Below are positions 21,831-33,377 of a stretch of 64,000 nucleotides of DNA, piece by piece (position 1 is the stretch's first letter; every line of letters starts with the position of its first letter). This DNA comes from Oenanthe sinensis. Its lineage: Eukaryota; Streptophyta; Magnoliopsida; Apiales; Apiaceae. The stretch covers positions 64,419,501 to 64,483,500 of the forward strand of contig CM053810.1 in assembly GCA_028671895.1 (NCBI GenBank), given 5' to 3'. The position numbers and the translations under genes were made by a program. Below the pieces are notes generated by a model. It ran no database searches. It was not told the DNA's origin and saw only the letters and a program-made list of their open reading frames with translations.

Positions 21831-23305
21831 ACGTAAATTGTATATAATTGAAGCCGGATAACACTATTTGTCGAAACATAAATACTCAGACCAAGAAATT
21901 TGTGGTCCGCTTCATTTCAGCACAATAGTACACTTGTATTGAAGCTAGCAACTTGCTTAATTTTACCAAAAATATTTTGTCAAAAAAAAAAATTACCAAA
22001 AATATATCCACAAGCCACTCGATAATATATACGAACTAAAAATATCTAATATATTTCGCTGCAAAATCAGGGCAGAAAATAATAAGATATAAACAATTTG
22101 ATTTTGTTCTTAGAAGAATGGTCTCTTACTATAAACATATAAGTTCTATTGTACTAATAAAAAAATGTTGAAGGACAAGAGTGATTTCGAGATTTGATTT
22201 ATAAGAAAATCGTCCGAATATCAAGTAGAACAAAGCAATGGTTGGATACATCAGTCATATACTCATTTAACCGATTCTCACGTGCATTATCTTTTCTGTT
22301 CTTCGTTAAAGTGCGTAGTCTGATTTGGTTGTGTAATTTCCTGGAGCAAACGTGTTTTCTGTCATCCGCTTGCAATGCATTATCTACCACTACCAGTACT
22401 AGCTTTGGCAAGAAATCAGCATGTCAAGATTAAGATATAAATTAAGTTGATAATTATGTGTCTCCGATTAAAAAAAAAACTTTTAAATGTTTCGGAGTAC
22501 TAATTACTTAGGCAAATAGGCCCTGCCTAATTGAAGTGAAGAATGTACCTAGGTACGTAATTCAATAATTTAGTTTTTATGTTTAATTTCGAAAATATGA
22601 CGCCACATGAAATTATGTAAAATAAATATATTTATATTTATTATTAACATATGTATGCATAATATTATAAAATTGTTTATATAAAATTTTATTAGTATAT
22701 AGTTATAAAAGTTTTATAAAAATATAATATTATTAACTATTAATTCGTTAATTTTTAGACGAAAATGAAAGTGCACGCCATGAACATACGCTGCCCGAAT
22801 AACGAACGACAGACGGGGTAGTCAGGTACCACAGAGCCTACTACTTGAAGGAATTCTTATCTCAGCCCGTTCTACTTAAAAAACATAGCAACACACACAC
22901 ACAAGATTCATAACAATATACACTCACGAGTTCTGAATCAATCAACCCTATACAAAAAAACAAACACAGCCTATGACGCACAATTGCACATTGCATTCGA
23001 ATAGTATAAAAGAATTAAAGAAAACTAGCCACTTGGCATCGTAATGTACGTATAATACTCTTTCGTTTGGATAAAAGGGAATGAACACTAGTACTACTAG
23101 TCAGTAGTCACCATGTATTCCATTCCAATAATAATAAAAATATAAAAGAAAACTGGGCACTTGGTTTCAGGGGGTGCCCAGCAAACCCACCCGCGTGCCC
23201 TCAAATTCCAAATTTATTAACTTTTTTATGACACTCCAACAACGGCAGTTTACTTCTCTGTGCGATTCTAGATAAAATAATATGCAAGTTTGCTTGATTT
23301 TTATG

Positions 23306-23325
23306 TTATATATATATATATATAT
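23306..23325. repeat. (AT)n microsatellite
   Basis: Simple alternating AT run followed by TATGTATA. Confidence 0.9.
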
Positions 23326-26300
23326 GTATAACTTACATTTCAATTTTGTACTTTTACGTATAATAATTATTTTTAAAATAACAAAGAATATACTGTATAT
23401 TTAATTTACAAATATCAAAATATTTTCAAATTTTGATGTGTTTTTATATTATTACTATGTATCCCATGAGTACCACTAAAACTGTACTTGTTTAATATTT
23501 AGGTTCAATTAATTAAACATTGACTAACAATTAAAATTTTCTATCTCATAGTGGCAATAGATTAAATATTAGTTTTTAATTGATATCTATTAAAATTATA
23601 ATCAGTTCAGCCTTATAAAAAGTTCTGAGTCGTATTTGGCTCCCGGGACTTTCATCCTGGCTCCACCGTGCTTGATTTTGTAATATATATAGAACTTGTT
23701 ATTATGCTTCTTCCTAAAAAAAAACTCATAAAAGCCTTGCACATTTTGAACCGGCAATCTGCATAAAGAAGATTAATTTAAAAATTAGGAGTCAAATTTG
23801 GCATTGCTAAGTTCATAGGTATACGTATGAACACTTGTATAATTAAGTTGGAAAGGTAGTTTGTCTTCGACAAGAGTGTATTTGTCAACTAAAACTAATT
23901 TAATTAATGCTTGGTTAGCTAACATTAACTAAAGAATAATTGAGTTATTAGTGCACGATAAGTTGTGGTTTTATCAAAAGTCAAGAAACAAATAATTAAA
24001 ACATGCGCATGTTATAGACACAAGCTAGATGATTGAAAGAAAGATAAAGTTTGCAAAGACAAGTAGTACCTCGTGTCGGTACATTTCGTGAAGTACGGTT
24101 GTGGAGATTATTAAGCGAAGAAAATGAATTGAGAGATAAGCCTGCAAGTGCATGCATGGGCTTTTTCTGGTATGATGACCATTCGATGGTAAGTGCTACA
24201 CTTTAACAAAACAGACAACTCATATGAGCTTGAGCTTCCATGCTCCATCATATTTCACAGTAGTGTAGCTTAATTAAGTCTTTGTTATTGAAGCAGTGTT
24301 TGGATAGCGCAAGTGTGTGGTAATGAATTTATCATTTGTTGTCTTAGTTCTTGAGTTCGACTCTAACTCATTCCAAGATCCCGATAAATTGTTATTGTTC
24401 GCAATTGTAAATGAAACGTTTTTCAATCTTTTTTTAAATTAAACATTGTACACCGCAATAGTTATATTCTTTTACATATGTCATCATAACTTATACTTTT
24501 ACGTATGTCATCATAACTTATAACGACCAGAACCACTAGCAGATTTGACTTGTATGCAACGAAAATTCCAGAGGGGGATTTACCCTTTTTAGAATATAAA
24601 TAAAAATATATAGTAACTCTTAATTAGCGGTTGAACAAATGGTATATCTCAATATTTTTTACCAAATCTTTGTAATGAATGATTCCCTTAGAAAATTATA
24701 AAATGTAATGTATGTACATTTCGCTATCCCTTACCTAAAATCTAAGGGAGGGATGCCAATAATATTTGATTGGTTTAAACTCGCATATAACAACATGTCT
24801 TACTAAATAACCATTTCATTTTGACTTGACTGTCTACTACATATATACAAGTGTCAAGGTATATTATGAATTCATTATGTTTGAATAGATATATTTAACA
24901 GCCATATTGCTTGAATTAACATCCGACTTTCATGGTATTAACAAGTCGTGTGCATATAATTATATTAGTTTTTGTTTAGCTTGACGCTTGTATAGCTGAG
25001 TTCATAACTTTAACGTGTACGACTGAAATTATGATGCATGATTCGTCATGCTGCTTTAAAGTACTACTACTAGTTAAGTAATTATTATGCAACTATCTAC
25101 TTCCCTTAGAAAATCATATCGTAATTTACATGACTTGCAAAGCATGATCAATAGGATTAGAATTGTAAAAGAAAAATTTTCAAGCAGTGTTTTCTTTTTC
25201 CATCAATTAATAGTTCACATTTGTTTTATTCTATTTATCTGCCATTCTATCTCTTCCAATCGAAAAAGACCAAAATATTCAATCACTATGAAGGATGAAT
25301 CATGAATGGTTACGCAGGCGATGAAAACGATGGTGTCGTGATGGACTGACATTCGAAATAAACAATGGAAAAGGGGTATATGATTCGAAATCCATAAAAT
25401 TGTATGGCAAGGCCTTTAGGGGTCAGGTATATAGAGCTCGACAACATGAGTAACTACAAACTAATTAATATTTAAACGTTATAGAATATATCCACGTGAT
25501 TGCTGCACAACGATTATCTTTTCCGATTTCAATTATTTTTACATTCCTTGCCAATATTTTATTGGAAGAAGACGGTAAAGGTAACGTGGGAAAGTTGAGT
25601 GAAATTTTATTACTGTCTTGTTATTAAAAAAAATGTTAATACAAATGTACAATTCACGACTTTGCATGGAATATTTCGTATTCCCCGGTCCCATTTTACT
25701 TGTCCATAGAATAAAATTTCATCTTTTATTCAATTACATTAAATAAACTAAAATTTATTAAAATTATATATTATTTTTCATAAAACTTAACAAAATTAAC
25801 TCATAATTTACCATATTTAGTGAATGTGGACAACATTTTTTGAACAAACAAAACAAATAAGAAAACGAGGCAAAGAAAACCGAAACATTGGGAGTATTAA
25901 TTTGTGTGGTAGTGTGGTTTTTCAATTTCAACACTAATTTATGTGGTTTTTCAATTGAATATGTATCTTAAAATGTTTAAAAATAGGTAGGTATACTAAT
26001 TCTTAATTATATCCCATCAGCATAGATGTTGTTTTAATTTTTTTTACATGTATACATATTTTAAAATACAAAAAAATTTAGTTTCACAAATTACGATTAC
26101 AATTTTATTTTTCTGTATAAACATTTATGATACATTTTATTTTAGAAAAGAAAACCAAAAAATAATTTTTGAATTTAGGATCCAATTCAAATTAAAAATT
26201 CGCTGTTTAGCTTTGTGAGAGAATTAATGTATATAATTAATGTCTGTAATTTGCATGACGGAAATAAACAATGCAAACTTCAATGCAAATTTATAGCACC

Positions 26301-26526
26301 TGAATCAATGGGTCAAACATAAGTAGTTGAAGCCTTAGCGTATTAATATCTGTTCAACTCACTTCCACAGCGTGTATGAAATGGAGTACTAAGTACTTTA
26401 CGAACAAAATCTCTGTTTTTATGCGAAGTTCACGTAAAACTAGGTCACATACCCACATCCCCGTTCATAAAATGCATATATTCCGAATTCTTTATAGTTT
26501 CATACTGGTGTTAAAAAACGTATGTA

Positions 26527-26705
26527 CTCCTTGTGATCTTTTTTATAAGTTGTTTTAATTTTTGACACATATTTTTAAGTATTATTTTTGAAATTTGTTT
26601 CTTTTGAACTAAAATATAGCTTATATATAATTTTTATTATGTGATCAAATCACTTAAAAATGTGTGCTAAAAATAAAAACGAACTTATAAAAAAAACAGA
26701 TGGAG
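26527..26705. mobile_element. Stowaway-like MITE upstream of GH3 gene
   Basis: Left end CTCCTTGTGATCTTTTTTAT with AAGTTGTTTT, right end AACTTATAAAAAAAACAGAT then GGAG; both ends are flanked by TA (26525-26526; 26706-26707). Length 179, AT-rich core. It sits about 640 bases upstream of the GH3 start. Confidence 0.7.
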
Positions 26706-26707
26706 TA

Positions 26708-27343
26708 ACTTCTAATTTATAAACGGTCTATATAAAAATAGCAAAATGCTATATACTTGTAATTCATTATCTACACTGATTGACCCTCCTGAAAGAGTAA
26801 TTGTGTGATAATATCCAAAATGTGCAAGTTAAAAACCCAATTCGATATTATTAACTACTACGAAAAAATCTCAATTTGAGCAGTGAAAGATGCCGGGGTC
26901 GCCGGCTGAGCGTCGCTGTCTATGACCAACAAACTTACCACCAGAAGAATAGCATGGTCCAGGTACGGACAAATGGTCCTAGCTGTACTATGCTGACCTG
27001 GCATCCTTGTGGGTCCCTGCTGCCCCCTGAATATAGCCATGCTGACGCAAAATCGGGTCCCCGTGTCCCCTCTTCTTCATACACTCGATATCCCAAGACA
27101 CAGTCAAAATTATGAATGTTATTGCTCCGTCAGTCCATCCAAGAAGGATGTACAGGTAAATTTTTTCTTTTAATGGGTCCCTCAATTTTTGGTCAGCTGA
27201 CGTGGCATATTAACGAGGGACGTTACATTTTGACCTTTGCCTATATAAATGATGTATGTACCTTGTCCAAATCTCACAACACAAAACACTAATACAAACA
27301 CCCTTATTTTCTCCTTGAGTTTCCTTAAAAAAAACGTCTAGTC
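26708..27343 (+). promoter_or_regulatory. GH3 upstream region with TATA box
   Basis: A TATA box CTATATAAAT lies at 27241-27250, about 95 bases before the ATG. The block 26880-27110 is clearly less AT-rich than its surroundings and contains TGTC-core words (TGTCTA near 26917, CGGACA near 26964, TGTCCC near 27063), which could be auxin response elements since GH3 genes are ARF targets; none is the canonical TGTCTC or TGTCGG. The frames in this block overlap on both strands and are not convincing genes. Confidence 0.55.
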
Positions 27344-29612
27344 ATGGCTGTTGACTCAACCATCTCGTCTCCACTCGGCCCTCCGGCCTGCGAGAAAGAT
27401 GCCAAAGCTCTTCAATTTATTGAAGAAATGACCAAAAATGCAGATTTGGTTCAGGGAAAGGTCCTGAACGAAATATTGAGTCGAAATGCTGAGACGGAAT
27501 ATCTCAGCAAATTCGATCTCAAGGGTGCAACGGATCGGGAAACTTACAAGTCTAAGGTACCCGTCGTGAATTACGAAGATCTCCAGCCTTACATCCAGCG
27601 GATCGCTAATGGAGATCGCTCTCCTATCTTATCATCCCATCCCATATCTGAATTTCTCACTAGGTACAATTTGGTCTTAATTATTAGTATTGTCAACTAC
27701 GTATTTTACTCTCTCTCTTTTTTTTTTAAAATGAAGAATACGTAAAAAAATGTTTGAATTTAATATTCTTTTGCATACGTACATTGTAGTGTGTCTTTAT
27801 AGATATCGTTTTATTATTTATATGTAAAGGTGTGTTGTACCGTTTACTAAATAATTGAGTTGTGATATACATACAGTTCAGGGACATCTGCCGGCGAGAG
27901 AAAGCTGATGCCAACGATCGCCGAGGAATGGGACCGTAGGCAAAAGCTATACAGCCTTCTTATGCCTGTCATGAATCTGTAAGTATCATTCATTCCTGCT
28001 TTTTTAGCCCCAAATCATGTATGCGTATTACTCCATTTAACTAGAAATTTCTATTTAATTATTTCCACCAAGAATATTTTATTAAAGGAATAAAAGATAC
28101 TTTGGGATATCGACAAATGGTATACATTTATTAGCTTATTATTATTTCTGGTATTGATTACTTTTATTTGACTCGCCCGTTTAAATTATGATATATACTT
28201 AATACAAATTGTTAACAATTTATAAATTAATTTTCAGTTACGTCCCCAATCTGAACCAAGGGAAGGGCTTGTACTTTCTGTTCATAAAAGCGGAGACTCA
28301 GACTCCAAGCGGCTTAGTGGCACGTCCAGTGTTGACCAGCTACTACAAGAGTTCCCAGTTCAGAACCAGGCCATATGACCCTTACAATGTTTACACTAGC
28401 CCTGATGAAACCATTCTCTGTGCTAATTCCTTCCAAAGCATGTATTCTCAAATGCTCTGTGGCCTCATCATGCGCCAAGAAGTTCTTCGAATGGGGGCTG
28501 TTTTTGCATCCGGTCTAGTCAGGGCTGTCAAGTTCCTCCAGCTCAATTGGAGACAACTGGCCTATGACATTGCCACCGGAACGTTGAACCCTGAAATAAA
28601 TGACTTGTCTGTCCGGGAATGTCTTTCAGGGATCTTGAAACCTGATCCAGAACTTGCTCAGTTCATTACTGATCAATGCTCAGGTGAGAATTGGGAAGGG
28701 ATCATAGTGAGGATATGGCCTAATACCAAATATCTTGATGTTATTGTCACGGGTGCAATGGCTCAGTACATTCCTACACTTGATTATTACAGTAATGAGT
28801 TGCCAAAATACTGCACCATGTATGCATCTTCCGAGTGCTATTTCGGGCTTAATCTAAAGCCTGTTTGCATGCCATCTGAGGTTTGTTATACCATCATGCC
28901 AAATATGGGTTACTTTGAGTTTTTACCTCATGATGATCAGTCTCCGAGTCTGTCACGTGACTCGCCACCTCGTCTTCTTGATCTTGCTGAATTGGTGGTG
29001 GGGAAGGAGTATGAGCTGGTGATCTCAACTTATGCAGGTCTGTGTCGCTACAGAGTGGGGGATATACTCCGAGTCACTGGATTCTACAATTCAGCCCCTC
29101 AGTTCAAATTCTTAAGGAGGAAGAATGTTCTACTAAGCATTGATGCAGACAAGACCAACGAGGAAGAGTTGCAAAGCGCCATTGATAATGCCTCGGTTTT
29201 GTTAAGTGAATTTAACACAAGCATTGTTGAATACACAAGCTTCAGTGACACAAAAACCATCCCGGGGCATTATGTTATTTACTGGGAACTACTTGCGAAA
29301 GACTCAGCTAATTCGCCTAGTCACGGGGTGCTGGACCAATGTTGTTTAGCAATGGAAGAATCTTTCAACACAGTGTATCGACAAGGCCGAGTTGCTGATA
29401 ACTCAATTGGACCACTTGAAATCAGGGTGGTGAAAAATGGAACATTTGAGGAGCTCATGGACTATGCAATTTCAAGGGGCGCGTCAATTAATCAGTACAA
29501 GGTTCCAAGGTGCGTGAGCTTCACACCTATTATGGAACTTCTTGACTCTAGAGTGATCTCAACTCACTTTAGCCCAGCAGCACCAAAATGGACCCCAGAA
29601 CGACAACGTTGA
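27344..29612 (+). CDS. GH3 acyl-acid amido synthetase (GH3.1-like), three exons
   Basis: Exons 27344-27663, 27877-27978 and 28238-29612 join in phase (FLT-SSGTSAGE; MNL-YVPNLNQG) to give 598 residues, the normal length. The adenylating-enzyme motifs are present: SSGTSAGE (107-114), YASSE (336-340) and YRVGD (412-416). GH3 enzymes of this group conjugate indole-3-acetic acid to amino acids in the cytosol through an adenylate intermediate and so lower free auxin. The N-terminal region (KVLNEILSRNAETEYL) and the C-terminal PKWTPERQR resemble the GH3.1/group II subclade; jasmonate (JAR1) type is less likely. Amino acid preference cannot be told from sequence. The TATA box is 95 bases upstream. 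Confidence 0.93.
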
Positions 29613-31289
29613 ATATTAAACATGCATGTGAGTTGTGACGTAAACTGAGGAGGAGATGATGAAAACTTAAAAAAACTCAGATGGTTAGGTACCAACCAAA
29701 CATGCCCCTACCGCTAGACTTATAATTTCTTTGTTGATTGTGATCTTAGCATCTTTTAGTGTCTTGTGAAATGGTAGGATTTGAAATAATGTGTTTGTCT
29801 TTAATATTGCGTAGGTTGAAATAATGAGTGCGCATGATGTAATTGTGATTTGTGTAGGCGTACTTTAGTCTTTGTCTCCACCTTTATTCTATAAAGCTAA
29901 GAAAAAGACGTTAAAACCGTTTGTACGTAGCAGTATTATTATGTTGGGTCGGGTTGGGTTGGATAAATTCTAATGCCATTCGGTGGTCTCAACTCTCAAC
30001 ACTGTAAATTAAAGTCTGATTTCAAGGGTAATGTTGTCTAAAGAACATAGATTCGTGGGCCGCAAATTGCATGTATTTTTCTGCACGTGCGAGGTGGAAA
30101 CATTTGATACTGTACAATTTAAGGGGTAGGTAATAGATTTACAGTATATTACTACTGTATGTTACTCGTTAGCACGTGGCATTTCTTCCTCTCTCAGAAG
30201 TCGGGTTAAAAAAATAGGATTCGAAATTTTAAACATGAAATTAATTATGAACAAGTGGTACTGTTCAAGATGAATGGAACATTACTGAAAACTTGCAAAC
30301 TGTATTAATCATGCACATATAATGTAGTAGTGCATACTACATGAAGTCATGAAGATGATCAACTTTCGAACTAATTTTAATTGGTTGAACACTAAATTTT
30401 TTTCTTTCAAAATTCAAGACTTGTTAAGGAGAGTCAAATCTAAAATTGATTTATTTTGATCCCAATCTTTTTTAATTCTTTTTAATATTATAAAAGATAA
30501 TATTTATAAATTATTTATTATCTGTCGTCCCAACTCCTGAATTCGATTTTGACTGAGAAAAATTTCTTGGAACGGATACAAAGCTGTAAGTATAAGTCTA
30601 AATATTAATGTGTATATATATATATGTGCGTGTGTGTGAAAAAATGTGAGAAAATTATCACATAAACCTAAATTTATGCCATAATATGAGTAGAAATATT
30701 TAAAAAAACCAATTTAGAACTAATTTAGTATCGATCATTTGACCAGACCCAAAAAAAAAACAGAATCAATTTATTTTTCAATTAATTTTCAAAAGTGAGG
30801 ATCTTTATGTCCCAGACCAATCCGTTTTTTTAAGACCGAATTTTTCAATTTTTGATCAATTGTGTCCTACTACCTACCTAGTACCAATCCTCTAAGGACC
30901 GATCTTTTTTTCTCTCTCTAAATAAAAATGCATGTATCATGGGCTTTTCCCTTTCCAAACCGAGTTTAAAAAAGAGAAGTTTTGGGCTGAATCTATGAAA
31001 TGACTCCATGCTTCAATTCTTGAGATGCTCTCATGTTCATAATTCTAACCATCAAATTCTACACACATTTATTGAACTAATATTTGTATGATATGGCTTT
31101 TTAAATTGGTTATGCATATATTTTGGTCATTTTGATTGTAAAATACACATCATAACCCATTTTTTATTTATATGGAAAATAATTCAATTTTAGGTCATAT
31201 GATATTTATAAAGATAATTAAAATTTAACAAATACACAATAAAATAGATTAAATTAAGATTTTTTTCATAAAAATTGAGATAATTATTA
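29613..31289. other. Intergenic after GH3
   Basis: 3' UTR of GH3 and AT-rich spacer. A short TA/TG simple repeat lies near 30612-30640. No gene or RNA seen. Confidence 0.55.
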
Positions 31290-31785
31290 AGGTTAAGGAG
31301 CGAAAAAACCTTCGTGGTTTAGGTGTAGGAGCAAATAAGCCCCCGTGATTTAAAAAGATTCATATAAGCCCCTAATATTTAAGTAATTGGTTCAACGTTC
31401 TCATAAGTCACTTTAGGACGATCAAGGATTCCTTATCACGCCACACATGGAGATCTTTCCATTTATAGTCCATCTAGTTAGATTTTTTTAACCATAGTTA
31501 ATGAATAATTTTAAACCATTTAAAATTTTATTATTTAAGTTTATTATTTATGTTAATATATTGTAAAACACTAAAAATATTATAAACTTTTTAATATTAA
31601 TGTATATTGTGATATTAATATTCTAAAAATAGATTAAAATTATATATCAAAATATTCTAATTTTAATATTATGACATTAATATTCATATATATTGTGATA
31701 ATATTGTTGCACTAAAAAATATATCAAAAAATTATTAATATTCTAATTATAATATGTTAGGAATTTAGAGACCCAGAAGTTACGC

Positions 31786-31801
31786 GGGGGGGGGGGGGGG
31801 G
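31786..31801. repeat. Poly-G tract (16 G)
   Basis: Sixteen G in a row just inside the left end of the LTR-like insertion. Confidence 0.95.
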
Positions 31802-32409
31802 TGAATGTATACTTCAAAATTTTCTTGTTTAGAAAATGAACTTGTTCGAAACTTGAAGAACTGATGAAATTACGATAGTGTTTATCAAGACATATAAAAA
31901 TAAATAAGGTAAACACAGATGTAACTTTCAATCTAATTTGTATTAGAATGAACTTTGCTACAGTCTGAAATTCAGTTTGAATTTCAGCTTCTCTTCTAGG
32001 AAGATTACAACTCAAAGTAGATATTACAATTAGGTGCTGTGTGTATCTCTCTTTCTATCAATTGACTGTGCATTAGCTATATAGACAACATGTCCTGTGC
32101 ACATGCTCACAAATGATAGTTGTGCTAAAACTAGAAACAGACAAGACCTGCTTTACATTTGACTAATGACTATTTCTAGCTAACACTGCTGTGACAGTCT
32201 GCTCCATCCTGCCTTATCTCTTCTGTCACTTTTCTTGACTTATCTTCCCAGCTGCATTGTAGACTTGTCTCTATCTGTGCAGGTTTGACTTATCCTGCAT
32301 AAACAGAGCTGCAACATCATTTGTCTTGTTCTGCAATTCTTCCTTGAAACTAGCTTCTTTTGCAGTCGAGTACTCTTCTTGAAATTGATTCGATAAGTCA
32401 AGGAGATTG

Positions 32410-32728
32410 ACTTCTCGAACAGCTGTGACTTCTCGATTGGTCCTGAATACTTGATTTCTCGAATGACTAGACTTCTCGATCGCAGCCTCAGCTTGATAAC
32501 TTCTCGATCAGACTAGACTTCTCGAATACATGCTTGATATTGACTTCTCGAATGACTCAGCCTTATTACTTCTCGAATGCTCCATTTGCTAGCTTCTCGA
32601 ATTGTTTATTTTCACTTCTCGAATGACTCATAATTAACACTTCTCGATTGAGTACTGAGCAGATAAGAGTTTTGAGACTTCTCGAAATGTTTCCACAGTT
32701 CTGACTTCTCGAATAGCTGACTTCTCGA
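32410..32728. repeat. Interspersed ACTTCTCGA array with TTCnnGAA dyads
   Basis: Twelve exact ACTTCTCGA copies start at about 32410, 32428, 32470, 32499, 32517, 32543, 32568, 32614, 32639, 32677, 32704 and 32720. Two variants (GATTTCTCGA near 32453; AGCTTCTCGA near 32591) add further TTCTCGA cores. Nine of the cores read TTCTCGAA, a perfect palindrome and a match to the TTCnnGAA heat-shock-factor dyad. Spacing is irregular, so this is not a simple tandem repeat. Confidence 0.85.
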
Positions 32729-33377
32729 CCAAGTAATTTGCCTTACAAGAATTCTCAGATAACTTCTCTTATTTCTTCACAGTCTTCTTTGTCTGGTTGC
32801 ATGATTCAACTTGAATCTTCTAACTGACTTTATTTACAATTTGAAGGTAAACAGAGAAAACTTCTATCTATAAATTACACATGAATAACTAAGTCACTAG
32901 TCTATTACAGAAGTACAAACTGAGTTACAGCAAGACAGATAATTAAATAGGCTAGGCTTGATTTAAGTCCAACATAATATATCTTTAAATAAAATCCATA
33001 AAATTTATCACATTTGAACACGAATAATAAATACCTTCTTCCTAACTGACATTTTCGTATCTTCTGATCTAACTATATATATATATAAGCTTATATCCCG
33101 TGCGGTGCATAGATGAATTTTTTTAGTTTTTTAATATTTTTATTTTAATATTTTTTATATGATTTGAATTTATTTTTATTTATATAATATATAATTAATA
33201 TATTAGTATGAATATATATATATATATATATATATATCAGTATAATTAGATATTTTATAATATTTCTAACCATGATTAAACAATAGGGACTTATTTGAGC
33301 CATTTTAAATTATAAGAGTTTATTTGCTCCTACATCTAAAGCACAAAGGGTTTTTCGTTCCTTAACCCTAATTATTA

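Larger units (their letters stand above)
19961..26526. other. Gene-poor intergenic region
   Basis: I see no gene. The short frames (22194-22433, 25087-25305 and similar) lack composition or motifs of real proteins. Notable items are two long G runs (20698-20708 and 21816-21830), an (AT)n tract at 23306-23325, and a possible degraded Stowaway-like block at about 25681-25895 (TTCCCCGGTCCCATTTTA on the left, ATTGGGAGTA on the right). Confidence 0.5.
31755..32974. mobile_element. Solo-LTR-like insertion (TG...CA, 5-bp TSD)
   Basis: Begins TGTTAGGAATTTAGAGACCC and ends AAGTCCAACA, with an exact 5-base duplication TAATA on each side (31750-31754; 32975-32979). TG...CA ends and a 5-bp duplication are the signature of an LTR. 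The two ends are not direct repeats of each other, so this is best read as a 1,220-base solo LTR left after recombination. It contains a 16-G run (31786-31801) and a dense array of ACTTCTCGA words (32410-32728). It lies inside the DNA transposon 31290-33369. Confidence 0.7.
31290..33369. mobile_element. DNA transposon with long TIRs, interrupted by an LTR-like insertion
   Basis: Left end AGGTTAAGGAGCGAAAAAAC and right end inverse of AGGGTTAAGGAACGAAAAAC are part of terminal inverted repeats extending about 100 bases (both contain GTAGGAGCAAATAA). The flanking 8-base target duplication AATTATTA is exact (31282-31289 and 33370-33377). An 8-bp duplication suggests hAT; the long TIRs would also suit a MULE-like relic with a shortened duplication. 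No transposase is visible, so it is non-autonomous. About 1.2 kb of its length is the nested insertion at 31755-32974. Confidence 0.72.

Noticed and set aside
22194..22433. 79-residue frame with a 70-residue antisense partner
   Set aside because: Short, no family match, and no promoter or splice context.
26858..27185. Overlapping frames on both strands in the GC-richer block before GH3
   Set aside because: No recognisable domain, three frames overlap each other, and the location and composition fit a promoter.
31743..32015. 90-residue minus-strand frame over the left LTR end
   Set aside because: It runs through the poly-G tract (giving PPPPP) and non-coding LTR sequence.
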